Counted from the stretch's first letter, positions 8,862 to 19,992 are shown. The stretch is DNA of 64,000 nucleotides from Halalkalibacter wakoensis JCM 9140 (GCF_000513095.1 NZ_BAUT01000001.1:216618-280617), one strand, 5' to 3'. Notes: generated by a model not told the origin, from the sequence alone. A program made the numbers and translations.

Positions 8862-9728
8862 ATGGCTACATTTAAGGATTTTAGAAACAAAGTAAAGCCT
8901 AACTGGTGTCCGGGTTGTGGTGACTTCTCCGTTCAAGCAGCGATTCAACGTGCCGCAGCCAATGTTGGCCTTGAACCAGATAACCTTGCTGTCATTTCTG
9001 GAATTGGCTGTTCGGGCCGTATTTCAGGATATATCAACTCTTATGGATTCCATGGTGTTCATGGACGTGCTTTGCCTATTGCCCAAGGTGTTAAGATGGC
9101 AAACCGAGATTTAACGGTAATCGCCTCCGGTGGTGACGGAGATGGTTTTGCAATTGGAATGGGCCATACGATTCATGCCATTCGTAGAAACATAGATGTC
9201 ACTTACATCGTCATGGATAATCAAATTTATGGCTTGACGAAAGGTCAGACCTCACCACGTAGTGATATGGGCTTCAAAACAAAAAGTACCCCTGGTGGTT
9301 CGATTGAATCAGCGTTAAACGTTATGGAAATGTCGTTAACAGCAGGGGCTACGTTTGTGGCACAAAGTTTCTCAAGTGATTTAAAAGAGTTAACTTCCCT
9401 AATTGAACAAGGCATTAACCATAAAGGATTTTCACTTATAAACGTTTTCAGCCCATGTGTAACATTTAATAAAGTAAACACGTACGATTGGTTTAAAGAA
9501 AATATTACAAAGCTAGCAGATGTAGAAAACTACGATCCAGCTAACCGAATGACAGCCATGCAAACATTAATGGAACACAACGGACTCGTAACGGGCTTGA
9601 TCTATCAAAACACAGAACAAAAATCATACCAAGAATTAATCAACACGTACGACAAAAACCCACTAGCAAACCAAGACCTAGAAATAACCGAAGAAAAATT
9701 CAACGAACTAATGGCGGAATTTATGTAA
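8862..9728 (+). CDS. korB: 2-oxoacid:ferredoxin oxidoreductase, beta subunit
   Basis: This 288-residue beta subunit binds thiamine diphosphate and an iron-sulfur cluster. Visible features are KPNWCPGCGDFSVQ (first CxxC), GIGCSGR, the ThDP motif GGDGDGFAIGMGH through MDNQIYGLTKGQ, and FSPCVTF. The start directly follows the korA stop (TAA-ATG), with AAGGAGTTGG as ribosome binding site. Together the two subunits form a complete alpha2beta2-type enzyme. No delta ferredoxin-like subunit is present, so an external ferredoxin is needed. The stop codon abuts the first hairpin of a repeat element (9729-9905). Confidence 0.95.
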   Translation: MATFKDFRNKVKPNWCPGCGDFSVQAAIQRAAANVGLEPDNLAVISGIGCSGRISGYINSYGFHGVHGRALPIAQGVKMANRDLTVIASGGDGDGFAIGMGHTIHAIRRNIDVTYIVMDNQIYGLTKGQTSPRSDMGFKTKSTPGGSIESALNVMEMSLTAGATFVAQSFSSDLKELTSLIEQGINHKGFSLINVFSPCVTFNKVNTYDWFKENITKLADVENYDPANRMTAMQTLMEHNGLVTGLIYQNTEQKSYQELINTYDKNPLANQDLEITEEKFNELMAEFM

Positions 9729-9905
9729 GCAAAAAGACCAAAAGGGTGGTTTTCCCTTTTGGTCTTTTTGCGAAGCGATGAGCGGAGCCGCTGCAAAGGT
9801 TTTAAGTCTGTTAGGAGTGCTCTTCTCCTAACAGACGCGCAGAGAGAGAAGCCATCGCAGGGTTAGATAAAAAAAGGGTGGTTTTCCCTTTTGGTCTTTT
9901 TGCGA
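9729..9905 (+). repeat. Structured intergenic repeat element, copy A, with flanking duplicated hairpins
   Basis: Directly after the korB stop is a perfect 18-base-pair hairpin (9729-9746 with 9754-9771). A body of about 98 bases follows, closed by GCGATG (9775-9780) pairing with CATCGC (9853-9858). It contains a 12-base-pair central hairpin (9806-9817 with 9825-9836). The 34 bases at 9740-9773 are repeated exactly at 9872-9905. The body resembles the elements at 17719-17919 and 26123-26299. The first hairpin probably ends korB transcription. Confidence 0.85.
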
Positions 9906-10083
9906 TAACTTTGAGATTTTCCAATTACGTACGGACTTGTTAAAAGATAGACAAACAAGATTGATTGAGTTTCTTGAAAGTTACACGTATAATGTATAAA
10001 GGAAACTATGCACAAAATTTCGCTCACGTTTTGTGGGCTTTCTATTTGTTTGTTGGAAAAGCTTGTTGGAAGGAGTTATAGAG

Positions 10084-11694
10084 ATGAATGAAGATCAACG
10101 TTTAGGACGTTTAGGAAATACAGAAAATCCGATAGAGAAGAAAGAAACAAAGAAAGATTATAGCAAATACTTCGATTTCTCCAATGCCAAAGTCATTTCT
10201 GAAGAAGAAAACAAAAAGGTCATTCGTATTGAGGGAAGAGAAATTTCCATTTATGATCAACCGGATTACAAGCAGGGAAAGCGTCGTGGAAAAGAGGATG
10301 TACAAGTTATAAGACCTGATAGTCTAATTCCTGAAGAAATGAAAGGAATTGGCAATGGAAAGAAATTTTTAATTCGAACATACGGCTGTCAGATGAACAC
10401 ACATGACTCTGAAAACATGGCTGGATTGTTGCTTGAAATGGGCTTTGAATCGACAGAGGAAACAATGGAAGCCGATGTTATTTTATTAAATACATGTGCG
10501 ATCCGTGAAAATGCTGAAAACAAAGTGTTTGGAGAAATTGGTCACTTAAAAGCATTAAAAGTGGAACGACCAGAATTGATCGTTGGTGTTTGTGGCTGTA
10601 TGTCACAAGAAGAATCAGTTGTAAATCGAATTATGCAAAAACATCAGCACATTGATTTAATCTTCGGTACACATAACATTCACCGTCTACCAGAACTTTT
10701 AAGAAACGCTATTTATGGTAAAGAAATGGTTGTTGAAGTTTGGTCGAAAGAGGGCGACATTGTTGAAAATATGCCGCGAGCTCGTCAAGGGAAAACACAA
10801 GCTTGGGTAAACATTATGTATGGCTGTGATAAATTCTGTACGTATTGCATCGTTCCATATACACGCGGGAAAGAACGTAGTCGTCTTCCGGAAGATATCA
10901 TTGCTGAAGTACGTGATCTAGCAAGACAAGGGTATAAGGAGATCACTTTACTAGGTCAGAATGTGAATGCATATGGGAAAGACCTTGAAGGCAAGGAATA
11001 TGGCTTAGGTCATTTGATGGATGAAATTCACAAAATTGATATTCCGCGAGTTCGCTTTACGACGAGCCATCCGAGAGACTTTGATGATTATTTAATTTCA
11101 GTGTTATCAAAAGGTGGGAACTTAGTAGAACACATTCATCTACCAGTTCAGCATGGTAGCTCAGAGATTTTGAAACTAATGGCTCGAAAGTATACACGTG
11201 AGCGTTATTTAGAGCTTGCTCACAAAATAAAAATGGCGATTCCAAATGCATCTTTCACGACGGATTTAATCGTTGGTTTCCCGAATGAAACGGAAGAGCA
11301 GTTTGAAGAAACACTTTCACTTGTTCGTGAGATTGAGTTTGATAGTGCATACACATATATCTACTCTCCACGTGAAGGAACACCAGCTGCAAAAATGAAG
11401 GATAACGTACCAATGGAAGTGAAGCGTGAGCGTTTAGGTCGACTGAATGCCCTCGTCAATGAAATTTCAGCGAAGAAGAATCTTGATTACCAAGATCAAA
11501 TTGTAGAAGTACTCGTTGAAGGAGAAAGCAAGAAAAACCCTGATGTGTTAGCAGGCCGAACAAGAACGAATCGTTTGGTGAATTTTAGAGCACCGAAATC
11601 AGTAATTGGGGAAATTGTATATGTGAAAGTGACAGAAGCAAAAACATGGTCACTAAATGGAGAAATGGTTGAAATGGCGGAGGTTAGGAACTAA
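10084..11694 (+). CDS. miaB: tRNA-2-methylthio-N6-isopentenyladenosine synthase MiaB
   Basis: MiaB is a radical-SAM enzyme that adds the 2-methylthio group to i6A37 in tRNAs reading UNN codons. The 536-residue protein shows an N-terminal UPF0004 domain with three cluster cysteines ([25 protein letters not shown]), the radical SAM motif [16 protein letters not shown], and a C-terminal TRAM domain. A leading extension of about 80 residues is normal in Bacilli. ATG at 10084 follows AAGGAGTTATAG; a GTG 51 bases upstream lacks such a site. Its substrate is made by MiaA (18774-19718). The stop overlaps the ricA start. Confidence 0.95.
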   Translation: MNEDQRLGRLGNTENPIEKKETKKDYSKYFDFSNAKVISEEENKKVIRIEGREISIYDQPDYKQGKRRGKEDVQVIRPDSLIPEEMKGIGNGKKFLIRTYGCQMNTHDSENMAGLLLEMGFESTEETMEADVILLNTCAIRENAENKVFGEIGHLKALKVERPELIVGVCGCMSQEESVVNRIMQKHQHIDLIFGTHNIHRLPELLRNAIYGKEMVVEVWSKEGDIVENMPRARQGKTQAWVNIMYGCDKFCTYCIVPYTRGKERSRLPEDIIAEVRDLARQGYKEITLLGQNVNAYGKDLEGKEYGLGHLMDEIHKIDIPRVRFTTSHPRDFDDYLISVLSKGGNLVEHIHLPVQHGSSEILKLMARKYTRERYLELAHKIKMAIPNASFTTDLIVGFPNETEEQFEETLSLVREIEFDSAYTYIYSPREGTPAAKMKDNVPMEVKRERLGRLNALVNEISAKKNLDYQDQIVEVLVEGESKKNPDVLAGRTRTNRLVNFRAPKSVIGEIVYVKVTEAKTWSLNGEMVEMAEVRN

Positions 11695-12125
11695 TGGGAG
11701 CAACTTATACAAGAGAAGATATTCGAGCAAAAGCAAGAGAATTAGCAAAAATGATGGTTGAAACAGAAGAAGTTGATTTCTTTAAACGGGCGGAAAAGCA
11801 AATTAATGAGCACTTACGAGTTCAAGAGTTAATTGCTCAAATTAAGAAATTGCAAAAGGAAGCAGTAAATCTTCAACATTACGGAAAAACAGAAGCGTTA
11901 AAAGAAGTGGAAACAAAGATTAATGCACTTCTTGAAGAGGTGGATTCTATTCCTTTAGTGCAAGAATTTAAATCAAGCCAAGTAGAAGTGAATGAGCTGC
12001 TTCAAATGGTTTCCAATACCATTTCTAAGACGGTTACGGATGAAATCATCACGTCAATGGGTGGGGACTTATTAAAAGGAACAACAACAAAAAATCCTTA
12101 TTTTGATGGTGGATGTCAACAATAA
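11694..12125 (+). CDS. ricA: RicA (YmcA), RicAFT complex subunit
   Basis: This 143-residue helical protein of the YlbF/YmcA family forms the iron-sulfur RicA-RicF-RicT complex. That complex modulates RNase Y and is needed for biofilm formation, competence and sporulation. The pattern of charged helices with NPYFDGGCQQ at the end fits RicA, whose C-terminal Cys takes part in cluster binding. The ATG overlaps the miaB stop (TAATG), so the two genes are translationally coupled, as in B. subtilis. A strong terminator follows. Confidence 0.93.
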   Translation: MGATYTREDIRAKARELAKMMVETEEVDFFKRAEKQINEHLRVQELIAQIKKLQKEAVNLQHYGKTEALKEVETKINALLEEVDSIPLVQEFKSSQVEVNELLQMVSNTISKTVTDEIITSMGGDLLKGTTTKNPYFDGGCQQ

Positions 12126-12136
12126 GCGACTAACAC

Positions 12137-12172
12137 AAAAGAGATCTATTCAAAACGAATAGATCTTTTTTT
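12137..12172 (+). terminator. miaB-ricA terminator
   Basis: The ten-base-pair core stem (12142-12151 with 12157-12166) is extended by A:T pairs and ends in seven T. Confidence 0.88.
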
Positions 12173-12503
12173 GTATTTTAGGTCATAAATTGAAGTTTTA
12201 ACATATACATAATTTAGAACTATTTCTTACATCATTCCGTCCATTTGCTTTTTTATTTTCTATGAAAATCCGATAATCAAAGGATTATCGAACTTTTCTC
12301 GATTGATGTACTAAACTTTGCAAACTCATCATATCGTGATAAGGATAACGCTTTGCTATCATCTTTTAATCTTTTTTCGCACATTGGTTATTCGCCCTGC
12401 ATAGGATGACAGTGAAGCATTTGGCGGAGCGAATTAGGCACGACGAGCCGACACGAGCGACCGACAACTCGATATGATATGAGAAAGAGGAGGGTTTTGT
12501 TTC
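12173..12503. other. Intergenic region before cotE
   Basis: No ORF of credible length was found in 330 bases. It holds a small AT-rich inverted repeat (GATAATC / GATTATC around 12271-12288). A GC-richer stretch at 12421-12470 has no counterpart elsewhere in the window. Sporulation promoters for cotE are expected here, but I could not place a convincing sigma-E or sigma-K match. Confidence 0.5.
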
Positions 12504-13067
12504 ATGTCTCAAGAATTTAACTATCGTGAAATTATTACAAAAGCGGTATGTGGAAAAGGTCGTAAGTTTTCAGAAGCAACTCATACGATTAGCCCTTCAC
12601 ACAGACCGTCAAGCATTCTAGGCTGTTGGATTATCAACCATAAGTACTCGGCAGAGAAAAAGGGCGACTCTGTAGTGGTGCAAGGAAGCTACGATATTAA
12701 CGTTTGGTTCTCGTATAACAAAAATACGAAAACAGATGTTGCAACGCAAACTGTTACTTATTCTGATGCGATTCCGCTTTCGATGCAAGACGAGAATGTT
12801 TTATCAGAAGAAATGGATGTTATTGCACGCGCTGTCCAGCAACCGAATACGCTAGAGGCGACGATTTCAGAAAATGGTGCAAATGTAGATGTCCAAGTAG
12901 AAAGAGAATTTCTTGTTGAATGCATTGGGGAAACAAAAGTGGCGGTAGCTGTTAATCCTGATGGGCTAATAGAGGACTTTCCAGTTACAGCAGCTGCTGA
13001 CGATGTAAGTGATGAAGAGTATGAACGTCTTGATCCAAATTTCTTACACAGTGAATTTGATAAATAA
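12504..13067 (+). CDS. cotE: Outer spore coat morphogenetic protein CotE
   Basis: CotE assembles into a shell around the forespore and recruits most outer-coat proteins. The 187-residue sequence aligns with CotE throughout: [20 protein letters not shown] near the N-terminus, [11 protein letters not shown], and an acidic C-terminal tail with [11 protein letters not shown] at 12504 follows AAGAGGAGGG. The position between ricA and mutS is the same as in B. subtilis. It is a single-gene unit, with a terminator right after. Confidence 0.96.
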   Translation: MSQEFNYREIITKAVCGKGRKFSEATHTISPSHRPSSILGCWIINHKYSAEKKGDSVVVQGSYDINVWFSYNKNTKTDVATQTVTYSDAIPLSMQDENVLSEEMDVIARAVQQPNTLEATISENGANVDVQVEREFLVECIGETKVAVAVNPDGLIEDFPVTAAADDVSDEEYERLDPNFLHSEFDK

Positions 13068-13071
13068 GACG

Positions 13072-13107
13072 TGAGAGCAAGCTAATGGAGCTTGCTCTCA
13101 TTTTTTG
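13072..13107 (+). terminator. cotE terminator
   Basis: A perfect 12-base-pair stem (13072-13083 with 13089-13100) is followed by six T. Confidence 0.9.
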
Positions 13108-13159
13108 TTTTTCTCACTAGGTTTTTAGTAAAAGACTCCCTAATGCGAGAATGATAGTG

Positions 13160-13172
13160 GCTATGATATAAT
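13160..13172 (+). promoter_or_regulatory. Possible extended -10 promoter of mutSL
   Basis: TGATATAAT at 13164-13172 is a perfect extended -10 (TGnTATAAT), 36 bases before the mutS start. No good -35 is seen at 17 bases. Confidence 0.45.
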
Positions 13173-13207
13173 AAACCGTATTAATTATAGTACGGTGGAG
13201 GAAAAAG

Positions 13208-15799
13208 ATGGCACAAATTACCCCTATGATGAAACAATATTTAGAAATAAAGGCACAGCATCAAGATGCCTTTTTATTCTTTCGTCTTGGAGATTTCTAT
13301 GAATTGTTTTATGAAGATGCCAAATTGGCAGCCCAAGAGCTAGAGATAACACTAACTGGAAGAGGCCAAGGAGACGACCGAATTCCGATGTGTGGTGTCC
13401 CTTATCATTCGGCTGATCAGTACATGTCACGCCTAATTGAAAAAGGCTATAAAATTGCTTTATGTGAGCAAGTAGAAGATCCGAAAGTGGCAAAAGGTGT
13501 TGTGAAACGCGAAGTGGTAAAGATGCTTACACCTGGTACGATGATGAGTGGAAATGTTATTAAAGAGAAAGAAAACAATTACTTGGTTGCGTTAACGTTA
13601 TTTGACGATCAAACGTTTGGCCTTGCTCGAACCGATTTAACAACTGGTGAATCTGCCGTAACATTCATTGGTGATACTCTTGAAGATGTGATCCATGATA
13701 TTGCGAGTTCAGGAACTAAGGAATTAGTCGTTGCATCAACCATTGATGAGAAAATCATGAAGCGTATATTAGAAAGGTGTCCTGTTACCATTTCGTATGA
13801 AGACAATATAGAGATGGATCACGAATACATGCATCTTTGTGAGAAGTTGGAGTCTGATAAACTAATCACAAGTTTTGCTAGATTATTGCAATATTTAATT
13901 AGAACACAAAAGCGTTCGTTACAGCATTTACAAAAAGTCACTCACTACCATGTTGACTCTTTTATGAAAATGGATACCCACACGAAAAGAAACCTTGAGC
14001 TAACAGAATCACTTAGAGAGAAGAAGAAGGCTGGTTCGTTGCTTTCCATTGTCGATCAGACGGTAACGGCAATGGGTGGGAGACTGGTTAAGAACTGGTT
14101 GGAACGACCTTTAATCGATGAAAATGCGATAGAAGAGAGACTGGAACTAGTAACGTCTTTCCTTGAAGCTTATTTTGAGAGGGAAGAACTTCGTGATGAG
14201 TTAAGGCAAGTATATGACCTTGAAAGACTGGCTGGGAGAATTGCTTATGGAAGTGTGAATGCTCGTGAACTTGTCCAGTTGAAACGTTCGTTAGAAAAAA
14301 TCCCATTCATAAAAGAACTGGTAGCCAAAATGGCCCCAACTTCTATTGAGCGCTGGTTTTCTGAAGAAGAGCAGGTTGGTGAGTTAATACAACTTTTAAA
14401 TCGTAGCTTAGTAGACGATCCTCCTATTTCTGTTACGGATGGAGGAATGATTCGTCCTGGTTACCATGAAGAATTAGATACGTACCGGGATGCAAGTAAA
14501 AACGGAAAACAGTGGATTGCTGAACTGGAGCAAAAAGAGCGACAGGAAACAGGAATTCGTACATTAAAAATCGGTTTCAACAAAGTATTTGGCTATTATA
14601 TTGAAGTAACAAGAGCCAACATTCATTTATTACCTGAAGGACGGTATGAGCGAAAACAAACGCTAACGAATGCAGAGCGTTACGTTACTCCTGAATTAAA
14701 AGAAAAAGAAGCACTCATTTTAGAAGCAGAAGAAAAAATGGAACAGCTAGAATATGATTTGTTCGTTCAAGTTCGAGAAGAGGCGAAACATTATTTACAG
14801 TCTATCCAAACATTCGCTCATTCTATTAGTGAAATCGATGTGTTAGCAGGATTTGCTACAGTCAGTGAACAGCGTCATTATGTAAAACCAACGTTTTCAA
14901 AACAAAGAGAGATCGCGATCGTCGATGGTCGTCATCCTGTTGTGGAAACAGTGATTGAAAAAGGCCAATATGTTGCCAATGATGTTCAGATGACGAAAGG
15001 ACGAGAAATGCTACTAATTACCGGGCCTAATATGGCAGGGAAAAGTACTTATATGCGTCAGTTAGCTTTGCTTGCTGTTATGGCTCAAATTGGATGTTAT
15101 GTTCCAGCAACATCTTGTAAAATGCCAATCTTTGATCAAGTTTTTACTCGAATTGGTGCAGCAGATGACCTTGCAAGTGGTCAGAGTACATTTATGGTAG
15201 AGATGCTTGAAACGCGGTATGCCCTAACAAAGGCAACAGAAAATAGTCTGATCTTACTGGATGAAATAGGACGAGGGACATCGACTTATGATGGAATGGC
15301 CTTAGCTCAAGCTATTATCGAATACATTCATGATACAATTAGAGCTAAAACCCTTTTCTCGACTCACTATCATGAGTTGACTCAATTAGATCAAGAATTA
15401 GCTGACTTACAAAATGTTCACGTATCAGCTGTTGAAGAAAACGGAACGGTTGTCTTTTTGCATAAAGTAGTGGATGGACAAGCTGATCGAAGTTATGGAA
15501 TTTATGTAGCAGAATTAGCAGAGTTGCCTTCTCAAGTTACGGAGCGTGCCGAAGCATTGCTTAAGCAATTTGAAGAAGGAACAGTAGCTACGAAAGCGAC
15601 TTTCTCATCATCCAAACCTGAACCAGATCTGCAATTATCATTGTTTGGGGAAGTAGAAGAAACAGTCAAAGAGGAGTCTTCTGTATTTTCAGGACAAGAA
15701 GAAAAAGTATTAAAGAAACTTGTCAAAAAAGACGTTCTCCATATGACACCGATAGAAGCCATTCAGTTCGTGAATGAACTTCAACGCTTACTAAAATAA
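13208..15799 (+). CDS. mutS: DNA mismatch repair protein MutS
   Basis: MutS recognises base mismatches and small loops and recruits MutL. The 863-residue protein has the N-terminal mismatch-reading segment [15 protein letters not shown] (the Phe-x-Glu wedge), connector, lever and clamp domains. The C-terminal ATPase carries Walker [10 protein letters not shown], Walker [13 protein letters not shown], and the H-loop region STHYHEL. The C-terminus has a helix-turn-helix-like dimer region and a beta-clamp-binding-like QLSLF near residue 803. ATG at 13208 follows GGTGGAGGAAAA. The mutL gene begins 14 bases after the stop, so this is one operon. Confidence 0.97.
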   Translation: MAQITPMMKQYLEIKAQHQDAFLFFRLGDFYELFYEDAKLAAQELEITLTGRGQGDDRIPMCGVPYHSADQYMSRLIEKGYKIALCEQVEDPKVAKGVVKREVVKMLTPGTMMSGNVIKEKENNYLVALTLFDDQTFGLARTDLTTGESAVTFIGDTLEDVIHDIASSGTKELVVASTIDEKIMKRILERCPVTISYEDNIEMDHEYMHLCEKLESDKLITSFARLLQYLIRTQKRSLQHLQKVTHYHVDSFMKMDTHTKRNLELTESLREKKKAGSLLSIVDQTVTAMGGRLVKNWLERPLIDENAIEERLELVTSFLEAYFEREELRDELRQVYDLERLAGRIAYGSVNARELVQLKRSLEKIPFIKELVAKMAPTSIERWFSEEEQVGELIQLLNRSLVDDPPISVTDGGMIRPGYHEELDTYRDASKNGKQWIAELEQKERQETGIRTLKIGFNKVFGYYIEVTRANIHLLPEGRYERKQTLTNAERYVTPELKEKEALILEAEEKMEQLEYDLFVQVREEAKHYLQSIQTFAHSISEIDVLAGFATVSEQRHYVKPTFSKQREIAIVDGRHPVVETVIEKGQYVANDVQMTKGREMLLITGPNMAGKSTYMRQLALLAVMAQIGCYVPATSCKMPIFDQVFTRIGAADDLASGQSTFMVEMLETRYALTKATENSLILLDEIGRGTSTYDGMALAQAIIEYIHDTIRAKTLFSTHYHELTQLDQELADLQNVHVSAVEENGTVVFLHKVVDGQADRSYGIYVAELAELPSQVTERAEALLKQFEEGTVATKATFSSSKPEPDLQLSLFGEVEETVKEESSVFSGQEEKVLKKLVKKDVLHMTPIEAIQFVNELQRLLK

Positions 15800-15813
15800 G
15801 AAAGGATGGTTCG

Positions 15814-17718
15814 ATGACAAAAATCATAAAGCTTGATGATGCGTTATCTAATAAAATTGCTGCAGGTGAAGTTGTCGAACGTCCTGCCTCAATTGTAAAA
15901 GAATTAGTGGAAAATGCGCTAGATGCCAATAGCACACGCATTGTTGTAGAAATCGATGAAGGTGGTCTATCGTCAATTCGAATTGTTGATAACGGTGATG
16001 GAATTGATGAAGAGGATGTTGAGACGGCCTTTTATCGTCATGCAACGAGTAAAATTCGAACAGATCGTGATTTGTTTCAAATTGGAACGTTAGGTTTCCG
16101 GGGAGAGGCACTGCCGAGTATAGCTTCTGTCGCTCATGTTACGTTAACGACAAGTACGGGAGATGGTCCAGGGACAGAAATTACGTTAGAAGGCGGTGTA
16201 ATCAAACATAAGAAGGCTGCGAAGGCCCGGAAAGGGACAGAGATTACGGTTACGAATCTCTTTTACAATACACCAGCACGATTGAAATATTTAAAAACCG
16301 TTCATACAGAAGCTGGGAATGTTAGTGACATCATGAATCGTCTTGCTTTAGCTCATCCAGATGTTGCATTTGAATATTCACATCACGGCAAAGAAGTATT
16401 AAAAACCTCAGGCAATGGGGATGTGCGACAAGTGATTGCTTCTATTTACGGAAGAAATGTCGCCAAAAAAGTAAAGCCGATTGAAGGTCAGTCTTTAGAT
16501 TATGAAATTAATGGATTTGTAGCTTTACCTGAGTTAACGAGAGCCTCTAGACAGTATATGTCTATTTTCGTAAATGGTAGGTATATTCGGAATTATGCTC
16601 TTGCTAGAGCTATTCAAGATGGGTATCATACATTGTTGCCGATTGGACGTTACCCACTAGTTGTTCTATCAATAAAAATGGATCCGAAATTAATTGATGT
16701 TAATGTTCATCCATCTAAATTAGAAGTGCGTTTAAGCAAAGAAGATGAACTAGGTCAACTGATTACAAGTTCTATTAAACAAGCTTTTGAAACGGAATCG
16801 TTAATTCCTGAAGCGGATACGAGAAAACGAACGAATTTTGCAAGTGTTCAAAGCGAACAAGTTTCCTTTGATTTTGAAACGCCTGCGCCATTGAAACAGG
16901 ATGTGAGTGTCGGACTGCAAGTAAAAGAAAAGGAAGGATGGTCCGAAGAGACTGTGTCTTCTAAAATAAGCATCAATGATGAAGAAATGAAACCTAATTC
17001 ATTCAATGAACTTATTCCCAAACAAAGTCATACTTGGAGTATGAATGAAAATACGGTAACAGTTGAGGAAGATCAAATCGAGGAAAGTGATGAAGAAGTT
17101 GAAAATCTAGAAGACGAACAAGAAAAGAATCATGACCGAGTACCAGTCCTTTATCCTGTTGGTCAAATGCATGGGACGTATATAATTGCACAAAATGAGA
17201 CAGGAATGTATTTAATTGATCAACATGCAGCCCAAGAGCGAGTAAAGTATGAATTTTTTAGAGATAAAGTGGCTGAAGTGAGTCCACAAGTTCAAGAACT
17301 TCTTGTTCCACTTACACTAGAATGTACTGTACAAGAATTTGCATTGATCAACGAACATATCGACGAGCTTCATGCCGTAGGAGTGTTTCCGGAACAATTC
17401 GGAAAACAAGCATTTGTTATACGTTCACATCCAGTATGGTTACCAAAGGGCTATGAGGAAGAAACGATTCGTGAAATCATTGATTATTTATTAGAGCATC
17501 GAAAGGTCAATTTAGGCAAACTAAGGGAGGAAGCTGCGATTTTAATGTCTTGTAAAGCAGCAATAAAAGCAAATCGTCATCTCAGACAAGACGAAATGTT
17601 TGCACTGCTCGAATCACTCAGAAAAAGCAGTGATCCCTTCACCTGCCCACACGGCCGCCCCATCCTCGTCCACTTCTCAACCTACGCACTAGAAAAAATG
17701 TTTAAACGAGTGATGTAG
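15814..17718 (+). CDS. mutL: DNA mismatch repair protein MutL (endonuclease type)
   Basis: MutL couples MutS recognition to strand incision. The 634-residue protein has an N-terminal GHKL ATPase ([30 protein letters not shown]), a long acidic linker (about 340-440), and a C-terminal nuclease/dimer domain. The latter holds the endonuclease motif [20 protein letters not shown] and CPHGRP, so it is a nicking MutL, as expected for a genome without MutH. ATG at 15814 follows AAGAAAGGATGG. The stop codon abuts the first hairpin of repeat element copy B. Confidence 0.97.
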   Translation: MTKIIKLDDALSNKIAAGEVVERPASIVKELVENALDANSTRIVVEIDEGGLSSIRIVDNGDGIDEEDVETAFYRHATSKIRTDRDLFQIGTLGFRGEALPSIASVAHVTLTTSTGDGPGTEITLEGGVIKHKKAAKARKGTEITVTNLFYNTPARLKYLKTVHTEAGNVSDIMNRLALAHPDVAFEYSHHGKEVLKTSGNGDVRQVIASIYGRNVAKKVKPIEGQSLDYEINGFVALPELTRASRQYMSIFVNGRYIRNYALARAIQDGYHTLLPIGRYPLVVLSIKMDPKLIDVNVHPSKLEVRLSKEDELGQLITSSIKQAFETESLIPEADTRKRTNFASVQSEQVSFDFETPAPLKQDVSVGLQVKEKEGWSEETVSSKISINDEEMKPNSFNELIPKQSHTWSMNENTVTVEEDQIEESDEEVENLEDEQEKNHDRVPVLYPVGQMHGTYIIAQNETGMYLIDQHAAQERVKYEFFRDKVAEVSPQVQELLVPLTLECTVQEFALINEHIDELHAVGVFPEQFGKQAFVIRSHPVWLPKGYEEETIREIIDYLLEHRKVNLGKLREEAAILMSCKAAIKANRHLRQDEMFALLESLRKSSDPFTCPHGRPILVHFSTYALEKMFKRVM

Positions 17719-17919
17719 AGTTCAAAGAAAAAGGTCGCACTTTACCTTTTTCTTTGAACTCGAAGCGTTGAGCGAAGCCGCCGTTAGCTTTTAAGCCATT
17801 TAGGAGCGGTCTTCTCCTAAAAGGCGCACGGCGAGTGAAGCCAACGCAAAGATGTTTGCACAAGTAAGGAGAAAAGGTCGCACTTTACCTTTTTCTTGGA
17901 AATCGAAGCGTTGAGCGAA
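17719..17919 (+). repeat. Structured intergenic repeat element, copy B, with flanking duplicated hairpins
   Basis: A perfect 17-base-pair hairpin (17719-17735 with 17744-17760) follows the mutL stop without a gap. The body is closed by GCGTTG (17765-17770) with CAACGC (17842-17847). Its central hairpin carries the loop CGGTCTT flanked by TTTAGGAG and CTCCTAAA. The 48 bases at 17729-17776 recur at 17872-17919 with two differences; here the duplication runs into the start of the body. The family is shared with 9729-9905 and 26123-26299. The first hairpin likely terminates mutSL. Confidence 0.85.
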
Positions 17920-17954
17920 TATGAAGTATTAGATCTACATAGGGGATACGACAA

Positions 17955-18728
17955 ATGATTATAACAACTGCAAGAAAACGTGCAGACGAACTAGAGGGTA
18001 AAGCGCACATTTTTAGTTCGGAATTAGACAGTCAGTTTATTAAAAGAAATGAAATGTCTGTTCAAGATTTAATTGAATTTTATAAGGAAGATGTGCTTGT
18101 AGTTGGAAAAGGTAAAGTAACCCTCTACTCAAAAAATGGGGGAGAACCCTTTTTTTATCATCCTAACTCTGCTATGTTTCGAGTAAAGCAATTTCAGAAA
18201 ACAAATTATGATCCGTTAGTAGCAACGGCTAATCTTTCGGAGGGAATGTCTTTTCTTGATTGCACGTTAGGATTAGCCTCTGATAGTTTGGTTGCACAAA
18301 TGGCTGTAGGAAAGAGTGGGCATGTCACAGGATTAGAGGCTAATCAAGTACTTGCGAGTATTGTTCGGCACGGACTTTTGAACTGGCAGGATGGTGGGGC
18401 TGTTATGCTGGATGCGATGAGAAGAATTGAAGTGATCCATGCTCACCACAAAGATTACTTAAAAGGTTTAGCTGATCATTCGTATGATGTTGTCTATTTT
18501 GATCCCATGTTTGAACAACATATAGCGGACTCCACTGGAATTAAAGCTTTAAAACAGTTTGCCTGTCACGATGACTTAACTGAACAAATTATGAATGAAG
18601 CGATTCGAGTAGCAAAATCACGTGTCGTTTTAAAAGATCATTATAGCAGTGAAAGATTTAAGCGGTTGGGGTTTCAGGTCATGAAAAGGCAACATGCCGC
18701 CTTTCACTATGGATTCATTTCAATTTAA
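17955..18728 (+). CDS. RsmJ-like class I SAM-dependent methyltransferase
   Basis: This 257-residue methyltransferase resembles RsmJ-type 16S rRNA guanine-N2 methyltransferases. It has a glycine-poor motif I in FLDCTLGLASDSLVAQMAVG, an acidic SAM-contact Glu in VTGLEAN, and motif IV DVVYFDPMFEQH, which parallels the DPMFP segment of RsmJ. The N-terminal 80 residues differ from the gammaproteobacterial enzyme, so the exact target base is uncertain. ATG at 17955 follows AGGGGATA. It stands between mutL and miaA and may share a transcript with miaA, whose start is 45 bases downstream. Confidence 0.75.
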   Translation: MIITTARKRADELEGKAHIFSSELDSQFIKRNEMSVQDLIEFYKEDVLVVGKGKVTLYSKNGGEPFFYHPNSAMFRVKQFQKTNYDPLVATANLSEGMSFLDCTLGLASDSLVAQMAVGKSGHVTGLEANQVLASIVRHGLLNWQDGGAVMLDAMRRIEVIHAHHKDYLKGLADHSYDVVYFDPMFEQHIADSTGIKALKQFACHDDLTEQIMNEAIRVAKSRVVLKDHYSSERFKRLGFQVMKRQHAAFHYGFISI

Positions 18729-18773
18729 AATAATCCGCACATGTACGTTTGAACTGAAAGGAATAGGGAAAAG

Positions 18774-19718
18774 ATGAAGAAAGAACAGCTAATTGTTATT
18801 GTTGGTCCAACAGCGGTAGGTAAAACGGCATTAAGCATCAATCTAGCAAAGAAGTATCAAGGAGAAGTCATTAGTGGAGACTCGATGCAAGTGTATAAAG
18901 GGATGGATATCGGAACAGCTAAGGTAACGGTGGCTGAACAGGAAGGAGTCCCTCATCATTTAATTGACATCTTGCATCCAAAAGATTCGTTTTCCGTCGC
19001 TGATTTCCAAGAAAGGTGTATCCCCCTTATTTCTCAAATGAACCAAGAGGGTAAAGTACCAATGTTAGTAGGTGGAACTGGTTTGTATGTGAATGCTATT
19101 ACAAAGAAATATCAGTTCGATGAAATTCCCACTGATGTTGAATACAGAACAGAATTGGAACAGTTAGCTGAAAAAGTTGGAAATGAATCATTACATAATA
19201 AGTTAAAAGAAGTCGACCCAAAATCAGCCGAACATATACATCCTAATAATGTTAGACGGGTTATACGGGCGCTTGAAGTGACGCATGTTACAGGGATCCC
19301 TTTCTCGGAGCAACAAAATGATGAACAGTCTGAATCCCCATATTCATTAGCGTTTATCGGGTTAACGATGGAACGGGACATGCTTTACGAACGGATCAAT
19401 AAGCGGGTTGATCTTATGATGGAGCAAGGTTTATTGCATGAAGCTAAATCATTATATGAATCGGGTGTGAGAAATTGTCAGTCGGTTCAAGCCATTGGTT
19501 ATAAAGAGTTGTATCACTATTTTGAAGGGCACTGTTCTTTGGAAGAAGCCATTATGATGTTAAAGCAAAATTCAAGGCGTTACGCCAAAAGACAGTTAAC
19601 GTGGTTTCGTAATAAAACAGATGCTACGTGGTTTGACACGACAAAAGGATTAAACGATCAAACTTTCGAAGAAATTTGTAATTTTATTGAAGGGAAATTG
19701 ACATTTATATCGAAATAA
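18774..19718 (+). CDS. miaA: tRNA dimethylallyltransferase MiaA
   Basis: MiaA transfers an isopentenyl group from DMAPP to A37 of tRNAs reading UNN codons, giving the substrate for MiaB (10084-11694). The 314-residue protein has the P-loop GPTAVGKTA, the DSMQVYKGMDIGTAK substrate motif, GGTGLYVNA, and R-rich RYAKRQLTWFRN near the C-terminus. ATG at 18774 follows AAAGGAATAGGG. The miaA-hfq pairing, with hfq starting 31 bases later, is conserved widely in bacteria. Confidence 0.96.
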   Translation: MKKEQLIVIVGPTAVGKTALSINLAKKYQGEVISGDSMQVYKGMDIGTAKVTVAEQEGVPHHLIDILHPKDSFSVADFQERCIPLISQMNQEGKVPMLVGGTGLYVNAITKKYQFDEIPTDVEYRTELEQLAEKVGNESLHNKLKEVDPKSAEHIHPNNVRRVIRALEVTHVTGIPFSEQQNDEQSESPYSLAFIGLTMERDMLYERINKRVDLMMEQGLLHEAKSLYESGVRNCQSVQAIGYKELYHYFEGHCSLEEAIMMLKQNSRRYAKRQLTWFRNKTDATWFDTTKGLNDQTFEEICNFIEGKLTFISK

Positions 19719-19748
19719 AGAGATAGTCAATTAGAGGAGGACACCCCG

Positions 19749-19982
19749 ATGAAGCAACCAATTAATATTCAAGATCAATTTTTAAATCAATTACGTAAAG
19801 ATAACATTTCTGTTACTGTTTTCTTAACGAATGGATTTCAAATCCGTGGCTTAATTAAAGGGTTTGACAACTTTACGGTTATTTTAGAAACAGAGGGAAA
19901 ACAGCAACTCGTGTACAAGCATGCCATTTCTACGTTTGCTCCACAACGGAATGTACAGCTAAAATCAGAGGAATTAGAATAA
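19749..19982 (+). CDS. hfq: RNA chaperone Hfq
   Basis: Hfq is a hexameric Sm-like protein that binds small RNAs and mRNAs. The 77-residue sequence contains Sm1 ([20 protein letters not shown]) and Sm2 ([12 protein letters not shown]), with the YKHA variant of the KH proximal-face motif that is usual in Bacilli. A strong site (TTAGAGGAGGA) precedes the ATG. The C-terminal tail is short, as in other Gram-positive Hfq proteins. Confidence 0.97.
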   Translation: MKQPINIQDQFLNQLRKDNISVTVFLTNGFQIRGLIKGFDNFTVILETEGKQQLVYKHAISTFAPQRNVQLKSEELE

Positions 19983-19992
19983 AAAGGAAAAT

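Noticed and set aside
12421..12475. GC-rich stretch before cotE with GGAGCGA-like words resembling the repeat-element body
   Set aside because: It lacks the closing stem, central hairpin and flanking duplicated hairpins, so it is not counted as a fourth copy.
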